In this document: one piece after another, positions 1 to 9,363 of the stretch
How positions within the stretch are numbered: position 1 is the stretch's first letter
Layout: each line of letters starts with the position of its first letter
Assembly: GCA_012517765.1 (NCBI GenBank)
Contig: JAAYUI010000010.1
Location: 104,558 to 168,557 of the forward strand
Length of the DNA stretch: 64,000 nucleotides
Direction: 5' to 3'
DNA from: Caldisericales bacterium
Lineage (GTDB): Bacteria; Caldisericota; Caldisericia; JAAYUI01
Translations under genes and position numbers: made by a program
The notes under the pieces: model-generated
Told to the model about the DNA's origin: nothing
The model's database searches: none
What the model saw: only the letters and a program-made list of their open reading frames with translations

Positions 1-711
1 CGTAGATGCAATCTCTTCCACAGTTACGGTTCTTACTGCGTAACCATCACTTTTTTGTGCTTGTTCAAGTTTTTTGGCGGCTTCAATCAATGAATTCGGA
101 CATATAATGACTGCCTTGTTTTGAGGTTTTTCTGCCACCGAAGAGGAGGTGGCAACTGCATCAAAAACTAAATCCAGAATTGCTTTTTTGGCTATCCTGA
201 CAGTTTTCCTGTCAAAATCCAGTATCACAGGATTGAAGTAAATAGCGGCAATCTGGCCATCACTGCCATTTTCTATTTTCATGTCACCAAGTGATCCAGG
301 GAAAATCCCCTTCCACGGTCCCCTGTTCGCTTCAACAACACTTTTGCTCCAGGTTTTTGGATAGTATGGCTCAAGCTCTGGTAAAGGAATGATTTCAAAG
401 GAAAGCTCTTTTAGATAGGCTCCTTTTGGATAAAAACCTTTTGGAACCTGAATTCTTGTTGAGAAGGACGGCACCCCTGGCATTCCTACCTCAAGCATCC
501 TCGAAAGGCCGGATGTAAAAAGCTGGCCCTTAAATACAAGAACAGATTCAGGTTCTACTGAACAGTCAATCCTTTGTGAAAAACCGCCCGGATTTCCAGT
601 CAGAAGACCGCCAAGGGGGATGTCGGTTCTAAGAGGTAAATTGTGGGCTGCAAAGGCAACCCCAGGTGCCACAATAGCAAAAACCAAGATTACAGAAAAA
701 AGTTTTTTCAT
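1..711 (-). CDS. Secreted gingipain-like (family C25) peptidase, N-terminal part, cut by window edge
   Basis: This frame is absent from the ORF track because it runs off the window. Translating the minus strand from the ATG at 711 gives 237 open codons. The start has a good ribosome site (GGGAGGAAAATC-ATG) and encodes a signal peptide (MKKLFSVILVFAIVAPGVAFA). The exported part has a proline- and glycine-rich propeptide-like stretch, then at about residues 199-235 a segment starting KAVIICPNSLIEAAKKLEQA. That resembles the beginning of a gingipain catalytic domain, where a substrate-like propeptide precedes a caspase-like fold. The His/Cys catalytic dyad would lie beyond the edge, so activity cannot be judged. 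It is the last visible gene of a minus-strand operon, 17 bp after the NHL gene. The family call is inference from sequence style; that this is a real secreted protein is secure. Confidence 0.6.
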   Translation of the reverse strand, partial: MKKLFSVILVFAIVAPGVAFAAHNLPLRTDIPLGGLLTGNPGGFSQRIDCSVEPESVLVFKGQLFTSGLSRMLEVGMPGVPSFSTRIQVPKGFYPKGAYLKELSFEIIPLPELEPYYPKTWSKSVVEANRGPWKGIFPGSLGDMKIENGSDGQIAAIYFNPVILDFDRKTVRIAKKAILDLVFDAVATSSSVAEKPQNKAVIICPNSLIEAAKKLEQAQKSDGYAVRTVTVEEIAST

Positions 712-728
712 GATTTTCCTCCCGGAAA

Positions 729-3047
729 TTAGGGTGTGTAGACAATCCTTAACTGCTTGGTCATTGAGTCCCAATAAACCTCGCAGTCAAGTATGTCAGT
801 AAAAAATTTAAGGGGCACAAACGTTTTTCCCTGCTTGACCACTGGCGGTGGTGCAATTTTCACAAGCTTTGTTTCACCGTTATCTTCAATGGCAACGTCA
901 GAAAAACCCACCTGGAGCGAAACAAATATCTTTCTCAAATCGAAAGATACATCAATAAAACCTTCATCAAAACTTACATTACCGCCAAAAGCCTCAGACA
1001 GGAACCTGAGCGGGACCATTGTCGCACCCTTATCTATGAATGGTGCAACTCCGAGATCAACAGTCTTTCCTCCAACTTTAGCAGTTTTTTGGCCAATTTT
1101 CAGCTCAATGTTTATTTGCTTTGGCAATTCATCTGGCGTCAGAAGTTTACAAGGGACAACGGCTGATCCAGCATTAGTTTCGATAATGATATTTTCAATA
1201 TAGGTTTTTTTGGCCATGAAATGGGCTGTACTGGCGGTCACTTTGATTACAACATCATCACCATTAATTGTCCTTGGAGAAATCGATATCCACTTCGGAA
1301 ACTTCACCAGGCTGCCAGCCAGTGACTCACCGCCAAGATTTTGTATCACAAGCTCTCTGGTTGTGTTTGTGTCCGGTTTTACTACCCCAAAATCCACCAG
1401 CTCCGGCATTATCTTCATTACCGGTGGGGCAAGCAGGAGTTCTTTGGGAAATCTGACGAGCCTCATTGCTGTTTTATCAAGAACATACAGCCAGTTGCCA
1501 AACCTAGAGACGGCAACAGGCCGCGTGAACCTGTCCAGCTCTGATGAATAATCAATCTGTTCCTGTACCGGCTTGTGTGATGACCTTATCCCGCCGCTTC
1601 TTCCAAAAGCTTTCATCACGAAACCGTTTTTGTCCAACAACTCAACTTTGTGCTGGAAAAGAACGATAAACCTTTGGGGCGAGAGCATTATGAAATCTGA
1701 AGGTTCATCAGCAAGATCGATAACATTTTCTTTGATGCCAGACTGGGAAAACACAATTATCCTGTTCTCACCGCTCACAGCTACAGCAAAATGGCCCTCC
1801 ATTGCAGATATCGCAACCGGTTTCCATGATGGGTCAGAGGCCAGCATTCCCACTTCAAATGATCCCCTAAAATGCACCACCTCGCCTTTGCCAGTCAGAA
1901 CCAGGATGGAGTCTTCCGATCCAAAAACGGAATCACAGACATTTTCTTTTTTACAAGAGAAAAGTTTTTCACCAGCCCTCGTCCTTATCTCGACACCATC
2001 AACTTTTACAATCGCCAGATTTTCTCCACCAATTGTTATCCTTTTTGGGGAATCGGTTTCAATCGAAAAAAGCTGATTGCCTTTCTGGTCCATCACCATA
2101 ACAGCGTTTCTGGCCTCGTCCGCAACATATATTCTTCCGTTGGCATCAACATCCAGGCCTGATGGCACAAAAAGGCCGGAATCATCTTTCGACACAAGAA
2201 CAGAGATCTTCCCGGTTTTGCCAACTTTTACGATTTCGTGATCAAAGAAAGAGGCAAAAACATAGCCATCTTCAAACGGAACAAATGGACAGTACCCTTC
2301 CCCAGGGTGTTTGGGTACAAAATTCGTCTTTTCAAGTTGTTTTGAATCCATACCAAAAATTTTTATCGAGTCGTCATCAAGCACGACAATCTTTTGGGAA
2401 GCATCGGTCCAGACTGAATGTGGCGAGATAAATTCACCAAAACTCTTTATTTTTGAATAGAAAGACGAGAGAATGGTGACCTTTTTGGTGCCAAGTTCCA
2501 GCACAAGAAGATTGGAGTTTTGAAGGAGATGACACTGGGCAGGCCTGTCAAGGTCCCTGATTTGCCTCCATAACCCAAAATCCTCCCCGCATATGAGCAC
2601 AGATCCAGCCTCCGGATCAGAAACATACAATTTTTTTCTGCTGTCGGTTGAAAGGCCCAAAGGCCTTTTAAGATCGACATTGCCAATCTTTGTAATTTTC
2701 TTTTTGAAGTTACCTTTAAGATCAAATACTAGGAGCGAACCAACATCTGAAATAACAATGTTTTCATCGAATATCACAAGATCTGCTGGATCCACAAAAT
2801 CATTTGGACCAGTTCCAGAACCACCAGTCCTATACCTTAGCTTGAGGTCCCTGGAGTAGGAACAAAGTTCGTTTGTACCTTTGCAGTAAACATAAAAATT
2901 GCCTTCTCTGTCAGTTTGTACAAATTTTGGGAAAAGCAATTTGTCTGCAGCTATTCCACCTTTGATAAGGGTGCCTGCTGTCTCTTGCGCAAAAACAACT
3001 GGAAACGCAAAACATAAAACAATCAGAAGCGATAGATATCTTTTCAA
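729..3047 (-). CDS. Secreted NHL-type beta-propeller protein with C-terminal copper-amine-oxidase-N-like domain
   Basis: 772 aa with a signal peptide (MKRYLSLLIVLCFAFPVVFAQ). Residues about 25-540 hold repeated NHL-like blades of the type GLxxDxxGRIYVADxxxxxV, expected to form an extracellular beta-propeller for protein or ligand binding. A short Ig/BACON-like segment begins near PELVDFGVVKPDT (about 555-640). The C-terminal part (about 650-770) has two copies of the copper amine oxidase N-terminal-like fold, with TMVPLRFLSEAFGG and TFVPLKFFTDILDCEVYW. This fold is common in exported proteins and does not imply oxidase activity. The gene starts 1 bp after the kinase gene ends, so it is co-transcribed and probably translationally coupled. 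The 42254-44623 gene has the same architecture and is a paralogue. A structural or sensory surface role is inferred; ligand unknown. Confidence 0.85.
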   Translation of the reverse strand: MKRYLSLLIVLCFAFPVVFAQETAGTLIKGGIAADKLLFPKFVQTDREGNFYVYCKGTNELCSYSRDLKLRYRTGGSGTGPNDFVDPADLVIFDENIVISDVGSLLVFDLKGNFKKKITKIGNVDLKRPLGLSTDSRKKLYVSDPEAGSVLICGEDFGLWRQIRDLDRPAQCHLLQNSNLLVLELGTKKVTILSSFYSKIKSFGEFISPHSVWTDASQKIVVLDDDSIKIFGMDSKQLEKTNFVPKHPGEGYCPFVPFEDGYVFASFFDHEIVKVGKTGKISVLVSKDDSGLFVPSGLDVDANGRIYVADEARNAVMVMDQKGNQLFSIETDSPKRITIGGENLAIVKVDGVEIRTRAGEKLFSCKKENVCDSVFGSEDSILVLTGKGEVVHFRGSFEVGMLASDPSWKPVAISAMEGHFAVAVSGENRIIVFSQSGIKENVIDLADEPSDFIMLSPQRFIVLFQHKVELLDKNGFVMKAFGRSGGIRSSHKPVQEQIDYSSELDRFTRPVAVSRFGNWLYVLDKTAMRLVRFPKELLLAPPVMKIMPELVDFGVVKPDTNTTRELVIQNLGGESLAGSLVKFPKWISISPRTINGDDVVIKVTASTAHFMAKKTYIENIIIETNAGSAVVPCKLLTPDELPKQINIELKIGQKTAKVGGKTVDLGVAPFIDKGATMVPLRFLSEAFGGNVSFDEGFIDVSFDLRKIFVSLQVGFSDVAIEDNGETKLVKIAPPPVVKQGKTFVPLKFFTDILDCEVYWDSMTKQLRIVYTP

Positions 3048-3048
3048 A

Positions 3049-4914
3049 CTACTTGTTCCTCAATGTAACATTGACAGTTTTTTCATCTCCTGCAGAAACA
3101 TTTATCGTTTCCGAGTATGATTTGAACCTGGCCATCCTGACCTCTATCTTATGGGTGCCCGGCACGAGCACAATACTTGAAGGAGTTGTACCCTTTACCA
3201 AACCATCGATGTATATAAAAGCCCCTGGAACATTTGACGTTATATGAACAGTTGCAGTAGTTTTTACAGGTGGCGGTGTGGTTGGGGTGATTGATCCTGA
3301 ATTATTATTGTTTTTGCTACCGCTGTCTGGTTTTGGTGCTGTGCCGTCCTGCCCTCCGCTCTGGTTTTGGCTACCACTTCCGGTTTGACCTGAACTCGTC
3401 TTAACATATTCCATAGCCACCAGAATCAGAACTTCCTTTGATGGATTGTCTTTAGGTTTCAAAGTAATGGTGGCAGAATAGCTATTCCCGGACAAAACCT
3501 TGTCTGGGTTCACGGCCACCCTTATTTGTTTCTGTTCTTTGGGCTGGACAACAAATGGTTCCTGGTCAAAAATTATCCAGTCTCCCTTAAATGATCTCTC
3601 AATTTCGATCTCGGATTCACCATCATTAACAACAGAGATTGACGATGCCCCAGGCACTCCTGAAACTTTGCCCCAGTCAATCTTGTTTGTAAGCACTCTC
3701 ATGAGACCCTGCTTCGAAAGCTTTATGATTCCAAGATCAAGGTTTTTGCCTGACTCCATCCTGAACTGTTGTTCATGGGTCCTGTAACCACCAAGCTCGA
3801 GCCTTAGAACATACTTGCCAGGGTACAGATCTTTTATTTCAGAATCAGTATTGGACAGTTTTTTAAAATTATCATCATCGGGCCCTTTTAAAAGCACGGA
3901 TGCCCCTTTTGGTTCAGATTTCACAAATGCTGAGGCCGGACTTGGGGAGCTGAGCATAAAAAGCAAATACCCCAACCCAACAACAATCACCGATGATAGA
4001 ACGCCAATCGTTATGTTTCTTACTTTCCTTTTGAGTTTTGGATTGGACCTCGGGATTTTTTTACTCTTGACCTTTTCGCCTTTTGGCGTTTTGTAGGATT
4101 TCATTACTATATCAAGCGCCTGCACAAGTTCGTTTGGGCTCTGGAACCTGCAGTCCGGGTCCTTGGTCATCATCCTCCTGATGATCTCTACAAGACCCTC
4201 TGGTATGTCGCTGCGAAGATTTGTCAGTGGGAAAGCCTCTTTTGAGATGTGCATGTTGAGCACACCCCATGGAGTATCGGCCTCAAACGGAACTTCACCT
4301 GCAAGCATCTCGTAGAAAACAACGCCCAGGGAATACATGTCAGATCTTGAATCAACCTTGCCACCCTGTGCCTGTTCTGGTGACATGTATTCTGGTGTTC
4401 CAACAAAAGAACCTGCTGTGGTCATCGTTGCAAAATCTCTCGATTTTGCAATCCCAAAATCCATCATTTTTACCTGGCCATCAGGGGTTACCATTATGTT
4501 CTGGCTCTTTACGTCTCTGTGCGCAATTATTCCTGACCTGTAAGCTTCACCCAGGGCAAGCGCCGACTGCTTTATGTACGAAACAGCAGTCTCAACCGGC
4601 AATGGGCCTTTTTCTTCTACGACGCTGGATAGAGTTTTTCCTTCAACAAACTCTAGAACCATGAAGTAGGTATGGTCGTCATCACCAAAATCCTTGACGA
4701 TACATATGTTGGGGTGGGAAAGTTTCATGGCTGATTTTGCTTCGCGCTGGAAACGCTCGATATAATCAGCACCTTCTGTATACTGGTCCCTGAGGATTTT
4801 TAATGCAACTATTTCACCAGTTTTGATGTCTCTGGCCAGAAAAACCTCGGCCATTCCACCACCACCCACCTTGTCATAGATCTTGTATCTTTCGCCTAAT
4901 GTTTTTCCAATCAT
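3049..4914 (-). CDS. Transmembrane Ser/Thr protein kinase with extracytoplasmic PEGA domains
   Basis: 621 aa. Residues about 10-270 form a PknB-type kinase: glycine loop GGGGMAEV, ATP lysine in VALK (K39), catalytic loop HRDVKSQN (D134), DFG (D152-G154), then GTPEYMSPEQA. All catalytic residues are intact, so it should phosphorylate Ser/Thr. A basic stretch precedes one membrane helix near residues 312-330. Outside are a first PEGA-like segment (SEPKGASVLLKG), an Ig-like middle part, a Gly/Ser/Gln/Pro-rich linker, and a C-terminal PEGA domain (SNVPGAFIYIDGLVKGTTPS). PEGA domains are usually surface-binding modules, so the kinase likely senses an outside cue. It overlaps the upstream giant gene by 4 bp (ATGA). 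The adjacent catalytically weakened kinase-like protein is an obvious candidate partner or substrate, by inference. Confidence 0.93.
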   Translation of the reverse strand: MIGKTLGERYKIYDKVGGGGMAEVFLARDIKTGEIVALKILRDQYTEGADYIERFQREAKSAMKLSHPNICIVKDFGDDDHTYFMVLEFVEGKTLSSVVEEKGPLPVETAVSYIKQSALALGEAYRSGIIAHRDVKSQNIMVTPDGQVKMMDFGIAKSRDFATMTTAGSFVGTPEYMSPEQAQGGKVDSRSDMYSLGVVFYEMLAGEVPFEADTPWGVLNMHISKEAFPLTNLRSDIPEGLVEIIRRMMTKDPDCRFQSPNELVQALDIVMKSYKTPKGEKVKSKKIPRSNPKLKRKVRNITIGVLSSVIVVGLGYLLFMLSSPSPASAFVKSEPKGASVLLKGPDDDNFKKLSNTDSEIKDLYPGKYVLRLELGGYRTHEQQFRMESGKNLDLGIIKLSKQGLMRVLTNKIDWGKVSGVPGASSISVVNDGESEIEIERSFKGDWIIFDQEPFVVQPKEQKQIRVAVNPDKVLSGNSYSATITLKPKDNPSKEVLILVAMEYVKTSSGQTGSGSQNQSGGQDGTAPKPDSGSKNNNNSGSITPTTPPPVKTTATVHITSNVPGAFIYIDGLVKGTTPSSIVLVPGTHKIEVRMARFKSYSETINVSAGDEKTVNVTLRNK

Positions 4915-7900
4915 TTGTCTCGCTCTTCCAGTGGCCTCATGGACTGATCGATTATCTCTTTAATAAATATGATATTGCTCTTCGCCTGGTTTGAAAGGGT
5001 AGTTAAATCTTCGGTATGAACAGCATCATGCGTTATCCTGTCCAGAATGTCATAAACCTGTCCTATCGGCTCTGAAATTTTTCCAAACAATTCGGTCAAA
5101 AATTCTCTTTTTTGTTTTTCAAGCTCCCTAGATGCACGATTCTCCTCAAAAAGCCTCGCATTTTCTATGGATTTGTGATGAATTTTCGTCTGGTGGAGTG
5201 CTATCGCCGCATGTGAGCAAAGCGCTTCAAAAAATTCGGCGTTTTTTCTGGAGAAATAAAATGTCGGCACCTGACTGTCAACATATATCAGTCCAAGCAT
5301 CTCATCGCCAACACGGAGTGGTGCACACATGACCGATCGGAGTGAAAGACCAACAATTGACTCCTTTGCCCTGAACTTTTCATCTGTTGCTGTGTCGGTA
5401 ACACAAACAAGCTTCCTTTCAGAAAGGGCTTTATCGGTAACAGATGTAGAAAAATCGAACTTCTCTTTGGTCAAATTTTCCTTTTTCTGGTTCCTTCCTA
5501 TCGCAAATTCAATCTTGTCAGAAGGTTTCAGGAGCATTATAAACCCTCTCTCGGCTCCAGAAACCTTTATAGCCATATCGACAACCATGGGCAAAAGTTC
5601 ATCCACATCACCAATTTGGGAAAGGGCTTTCGAAATTTCCAAAAGCATGCGCAGATTGCGGTAATCTTCGCCGTACTTTCCCAGTTCCTTATCAATTGCG
5701 AGCTCTGCATTTCTGATCTTTTTTATTTCCTTGCCCGAATTCTGCTCCTCAAAATAAAGCCTCGCCTCAGAAAGTTTTGACATGGCCCTGAAATATTCAC
5801 CCTGCCTGACAAATATATCTGCCAGTTCAATTTTCAGCAGATTGAGCTCTCTCCATTTTCTCTGACTTTCGTAAATGTCAAGCGCTTTGATATTGCATTC
5901 TTCAGCCTTTTCATATTTTTCCTGGAACACTGCAAGTGCACCACTCAGTTTCAGGTATGCTGCTTCATGAAGCTGGTCTGGAGATTCCTGCACAAGGTCC
6001 TTGAGGAGTTTCGCATATTTTCTAGCCCGCTCCAGCTCCGAGGAAAAAAGCCACATCTTGCCAAGCCTCTCGTATACCCTGCAAAGATACTCCCTGTCCT
6101 GGACATCACACAGCAACTTCTCTGCTCTTTCAAAACTTATCAGTGCCTGGTCTGCAAGATTTGCCGACAGGTAATGCTCTCCGGTATAGAACAATGCCCT
6201 TCCGACTGTTTGAAGATCAGAAACCTCTTCGGCCACCCTTCGCGACTTCTCGATTGTCATCTGGGCATCTTTTGAGAGGCCCTTCTCATAAAGTGTCGCG
6301 CCAAGATTGAAAAAAGCTCTCGCAAGATCTATTGAAGTTCCAATCTTGGCCCGAGCACAGGCCCACATCCTGAGGTGTGAAAGTGCATTTTCAATTTCCC
6401 TTTCCTGAAGGAAGAAGTTTGACGCAAGTTTGTAATACTCAGCTTTGGTGACAATATCCCAACTAGTACCTATCAAACCAACAGATTTCCTTATAAGTCT
6501 TGCAATTTTGTCGCTTTCTCCCCTGGCTTGGGCCAGCCTTAATTGCCAGAGGGCAACTTTTGCCTGGAGATTGGATTTGCCAGATTGCAAGGCAAGCTTC
6601 AGGGCATCTGCGCATGACGTTTCGGCAGACTCGAAATCGGCCATTGCCATTTGCAACCTTGACACAACAAGCAGACATGAAATTTTCAAAGAAACGTCAT
6701 CGGTGGTGGAGGCCCTGTTAATGGCAAAAGAAAGTGCTGCTGACGGATCAGTCTCGCAAAGAAAATCCAGATATGACAAAATAAGGTTGCCAGAGAGCAT
6801 TTTGTCATGGATTTCATCCACAAACGGAACCGCTTCCCTGAGATAAACCCCCGCCTTGTGCGACTTGGAAGCAACCGCTGAAATGGCTTTGCCGGCCTTG
6901 GCCACAAGAGATGGAGTATCGATCCTTTCAAATCTTTCAAGTGCTTCCTGACTTGCCTCCATTCCAAGATCACAAAAAGCAAGTTTCTCAACACAATCCT
7001 GGTGATATTTTAGCTCTTGGTCGGGTATCATCTGGATTAGTTTCGAAAGGTAAAACCTGGCTTCGCTGAAAGCAAATTGGCGGATGCATGCTGAATATGC
7101 CTGTGCAACAGCTCTAAATGCAGCAACTGGATCAGAGCCTTTGAGTGCAAGCTGCGCCATTCTTGTGACCCATTCAACATTGCATCCATCTTCGACTTCA
7201 CGCCTGAGTGCCTGATAAACTGCATCATATATGTCTTTCTTTGAGCCAATCTGCGTTGCCTGAAGCAGCGTTTCCAGGTAAATTCCATGGCCTAATGCCC
7301 AAAAAGACCCACCAGCCTCGAATCTTCTCCTTAAAAGACCTTTTGAAAGCAGCGAAAAAATGATCTTTGAAAAATACTTTGTATCAGTAGAGCTAAAAAG
7401 TTTTGTGTCTTTGAAAATTTTTTCCAGATCAACAAGCTTTGATTTTCCGCCCAGAACAGCAATACATTTTAAAGCAACAATTTCATCAGAATTCAAGCTT
7501 TCGATAATTTTAGAAACAATAAGTCTTGTTTCTCCCAATTTCTTTGTTTCCACAAATTTTCTCTCGTTAAGAGACCACTTTCCGGAAGGGTTGATAAAAA
7601 GTGAACCGTCAACAAGTGACAGTTTTACAAGTTCTTTGGTCTTCAAGATGTTCCCTTGTGAACTTTCAAAGTAATGCATCGCGATTTGCTCGGGAAATTC
7701 CGGGGAAGAGAGAAGAGACCTCAAGTAGGAAACAGTCCCGTTATAATCAAGGGGGGCCATCTGTATTCTTGTCAGGTCGTCGGCGCCAAAAAGGGACTCA
7801 AGGATTGCCTGAATGTCGCCCCTTACCTTTGTTGGAGCATAAGTTGTCACCAAAAGCATTTTGGTATCGGCCATCCCTGACTGCAAATGTCTTAAGAGTT

Positions 7901-9158
7901 CCAACATTTGAATTGATGAAGATTCCATGTCTTCAACAATTAAGACAAATGGCTGGATTTGGGACACTTCTGTCAAAAAAGACTGTATCCCTTCAAAAAA
8001 CTCCAGGGTGGCCGTTGGTATTTCAACGGCATCGAGGTCTGGAAGCCCCTTCATTCTGTCAATTACATGCTGGTAATTTTTGAGCAGAGCCGGATTCAGC
8101 GCTTTCAGGCCAGCTTCAAGGTCGCTGATGAACCTTATCATTGGTTCAAGTGGACTGAATCTCGAAGTACAAGAAGTGATCGACACCTGATTGCCAAGGA
8201 ATTGCGCCAGCGAGGCAAACTCCCTTACAAGAGCCGATTTGCCAGAACCCTCCTCGCCTTCTATGATTACAAAATGGCCCCTGGTTTTTGAATCGACAAG
8301 AAGGTCCATGAGAAATGACCGTCTTTCAGAATCTTTCTGGACCAGAACATTTTTTGAAAGACGTTCGATGGAAATTTCACCGGAAAGCTTTGGTTGCAGT
8401 TCGGAAAGTCCAAGGGCAATCTGCTGAAAAGACCTGTATGGTTCGTCCTGTGAAAGACCAAGCATCCTGGCAACAACCATTGTCAGGGGCTCTGGAACAT
8501 GGGATCTTATGGTGGCAAGATCAGGCTTCAAGCCTTCCTCAAGTTTTCCTGCATAGGCTTCGTACACCAGTTTTCCAAGTGCCACAATATCGGTGCGCTC
8601 GCTCGGATCTTTTGGCAATAATCCGCCATTCCTGAGACCCTCCCTTGGTGGCACAGCTCCAAAATCACAAATCTTGACGGAAAATGGTGTTTCAAATGGT
8701 CTGGAAACCTCCCATTGACCACCAGTGCGCCCGCCCTTCGACACTATTATGTTTTCAGGATGAATATTACCGTGGAGGAAACCATTACAATGAACGAAGT
8801 CTATCGCATCCACTACTTGCAGCAGCAACATCTGGGCGCCAACAGTGTCAATCTGCGGCAAGACAATGTCAAAGCTTTCTCCCTGTATATATGGCCTTGT
8901 GTACCATAGTTTCCCAACCTCAGTGGTCCCCACCTCCAAAACCTGTACAAGATTGGGGTGCAAAAGTTCTGTGAGCCTGTAGAGTGTAAGTTCTGCCTGT
9001 AATCTTTCATCATTGCTGGTGTAATCCCATCTTAAAACCTTGAGAACAACATCTCTGCCCTGGTTGTCTCTGGCTCTGTAGGTAATACCGGTTTCACCAA
9101 TACCAAGGATATCAGAAATTTCCAGCCCGGCAATCCTTAAATCACCATGCTCAGACAT
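4911..9158 (-). CDS. Multidomain signalling protein: pseudokinase, AAA ATPase, TPR array, GAF domain, degenerate HisKA-like tail
   Basis: About 1415 aa. I place the start at ATG 9158 (RBS GGAAGGTGTTC) rather than the track's 9308, because a near-consensus promoter lies between them. Domains in order: a kinase-like fold (1-270) with loop GIGETGITY, lysine K40 and DFG; an ATPase (about 300-560) with Walker A GEEGSGKSALV and a hhhhED-type strand (FVLIVEDME); a long TPR-like helical region (about 640-1180); a GAF domain (about 1200-1360) beginning near LLEISKALSQIGDVDEL; and a coiled tail. The kinase catalytic loop reads HGNIHPEN, with Asn where Asp is expected. The tail resembles a histidine-kinase DHp helix pair (EFLTELFGKISEPIG) but lacks the phospho-His and any HATPase domain. 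It resembles PknK/MalT-type hybrid regulators. It is probably a cytoplasmic scaffold or sensor acting with the neighbouring active kinase. Confidence 0.85.
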   Translation of the reverse strand: MSEHGDLRIAGLEISDILGIGETGITYRARDNQGRDVVLKVLRWDYTSNDERLQAELTLYRLTELLHPNLVQVLEVGTTEVGKLWYTRPYIQGESFDIVLPQIDTVGAQMLLLQVVDAIDFVHCNGFLHGNIHPENIIVSKGGRTGGQWEVSRPFETPFSVKICDFGAVPPREGLRNGGLLPKDPSERTDIVALGKLVYEAYAGKLEEGLKPDLATIRSHVPEPLTMVVARMLGLSQDEPYRSFQQIALGLSELQPKLSGEISIERLSKNVLVQKDSERRSFLMDLLVDSKTRGHFVIIEGEEGSGKSALVREFASLAQFLGNQVSITSCTSRFSPLEPMIRFISDLEAGLKALNPALLKNYQHVIDRMKGLPDLDAVEIPTATLEFFEGIQSFLTEVSQIQPFVLIVEDMESSSIQMLELLRHLQSGMADTKMLLVTTYAPTKVRGDIQAILESLFGADDLTRIQMAPLDYNGTVSYLRSLLSSPEFPEQIAMHYFESSQGNILKTKELVKLSLVDGSLFINPSGKWSLNERKFVETKKLGETRLIVSKIIESLNSDEIVALKCIAVLGGKSKLVDLEKIFKDTKLFSSTDTKYFSKIIFSLLSKGLLRRRFEAGGSFWALGHGIYLETLLQATQIGSKKDIYDAVYQALRREVEDGCNVEWVTRMAQLALKGSDPVAAFRAVAQAYSACIRQFAFSEARFYLSKLIQMIPDQELKYHQDCVEKLAFCDLGMEASQEALERFERIDTPSLVAKAGKAISAVASKSHKAGVYLREAVPFVDEIHDKMLSGNLILSYLDFLCETDPSAALSFAINRASTTDDVSLKISCLLVVSRLQMAMADFESAETSCADALKLALQSGKSNLQAKVALWQLRLAQARGESDKIARLIRKSVGLIGTSWDIVTKAEYYKLASNFFLQEREIENALSHLRMWACARAKIGTSIDLARAFFNLGATLYEKGLSKDAQMTIEKSRRVAEEVSDLQTVGRALFYTGEHYLSANLADQALISFERAEKLLCDVQDREYLCRVYERLGKMWLFSSELERARKYAKLLKDLVQESPDQLHEAAYLKLSGALAVFQEKYEKAEECNIKALDIYESQRKWRELNLLKIELADIFVRQGEYFRAMSKLSEARLYFEEQNSGKEIKKIRNAELAIDKELGKYGEDYRNLRMLLEISKALSQIGDVDELLPMVVDMAIKVSGAERGFIMLLKPSDKIEFAIGRNQKKENLTKEKFDFSTSVTDKALSERKLVCVTDTATDEKFRAKESIVGLSLRSVMCAPLRVGDEMLGLIYVDSQVPTFYFSRKNAEFFEALCSHAAIALHQTKIHHKSIENARLFEENRASRELEKQKREFLTELFGKISEPIGQVYDILDRITHDAVHTEDLTTLSNQAKSNIIFIKEIIDQSMRPLEERDK

Positions 9159-9189
9159 GAACACCTTCCATTTGGTAGGATTAATAAAA

Positions 9190-9217
9190 ATTATAGCCCT
9201 GGAGTGAATATTTACAA
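9190..9217 (-). promoter_or_regulatory. Sigma70-type promoter of the signalling operon
   Basis: On the minus strand: TTGTAA, 16 bp, TATAAT (perfect -10). The predicted start point leaves about a 25-nt leader to the ATG at 9158 and lies downstream of the track's start at 9308, which excludes that longer start. Confidence 0.7.
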
Positions 9218-9300
9218 CCTTTTCAATCTGGGCAAACACGAATAAAGCTGGCCAGTGCAACTCAATAAAACCGCAAATAATCCAAAAAACAAAAAAACAC

Positions 9301-9329
9301 TTGTGCAAACATAAATTTTAGGTTATCAT
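9301..9329 (+). promoter_or_regulatory. Putative promoter of the rimP-nusA-infB operon
   Basis: TTGTGC, 17 bp, TATCAT, about 35 bp upstream of the TTG start of rimP. It is divergent from the signalling-operon promoter about 100 bp away. It matches consensus moderately. Confidence 0.5.
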
Positions 9330-9363
9330 TTCTTGGATTGATATATGAAGGAGGACTGGAGTA

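Noticed and set aside
3053-3247. Short plus-strand ORFs inside the kinase gene
   Set aside because: They fall on the antisense strand of the PEGA domain and have no SD.
9159-9308. Extra 50 residues at the N-terminus of the pseudokinase protein (track start 9308), which look like a signal peptide
   Set aside because: A near-consensus promoter (TTGTAA-N16-TATAAT) lies inside this stretch, and ATG 9158 has a good SD. The longer start would precede its own promoter.
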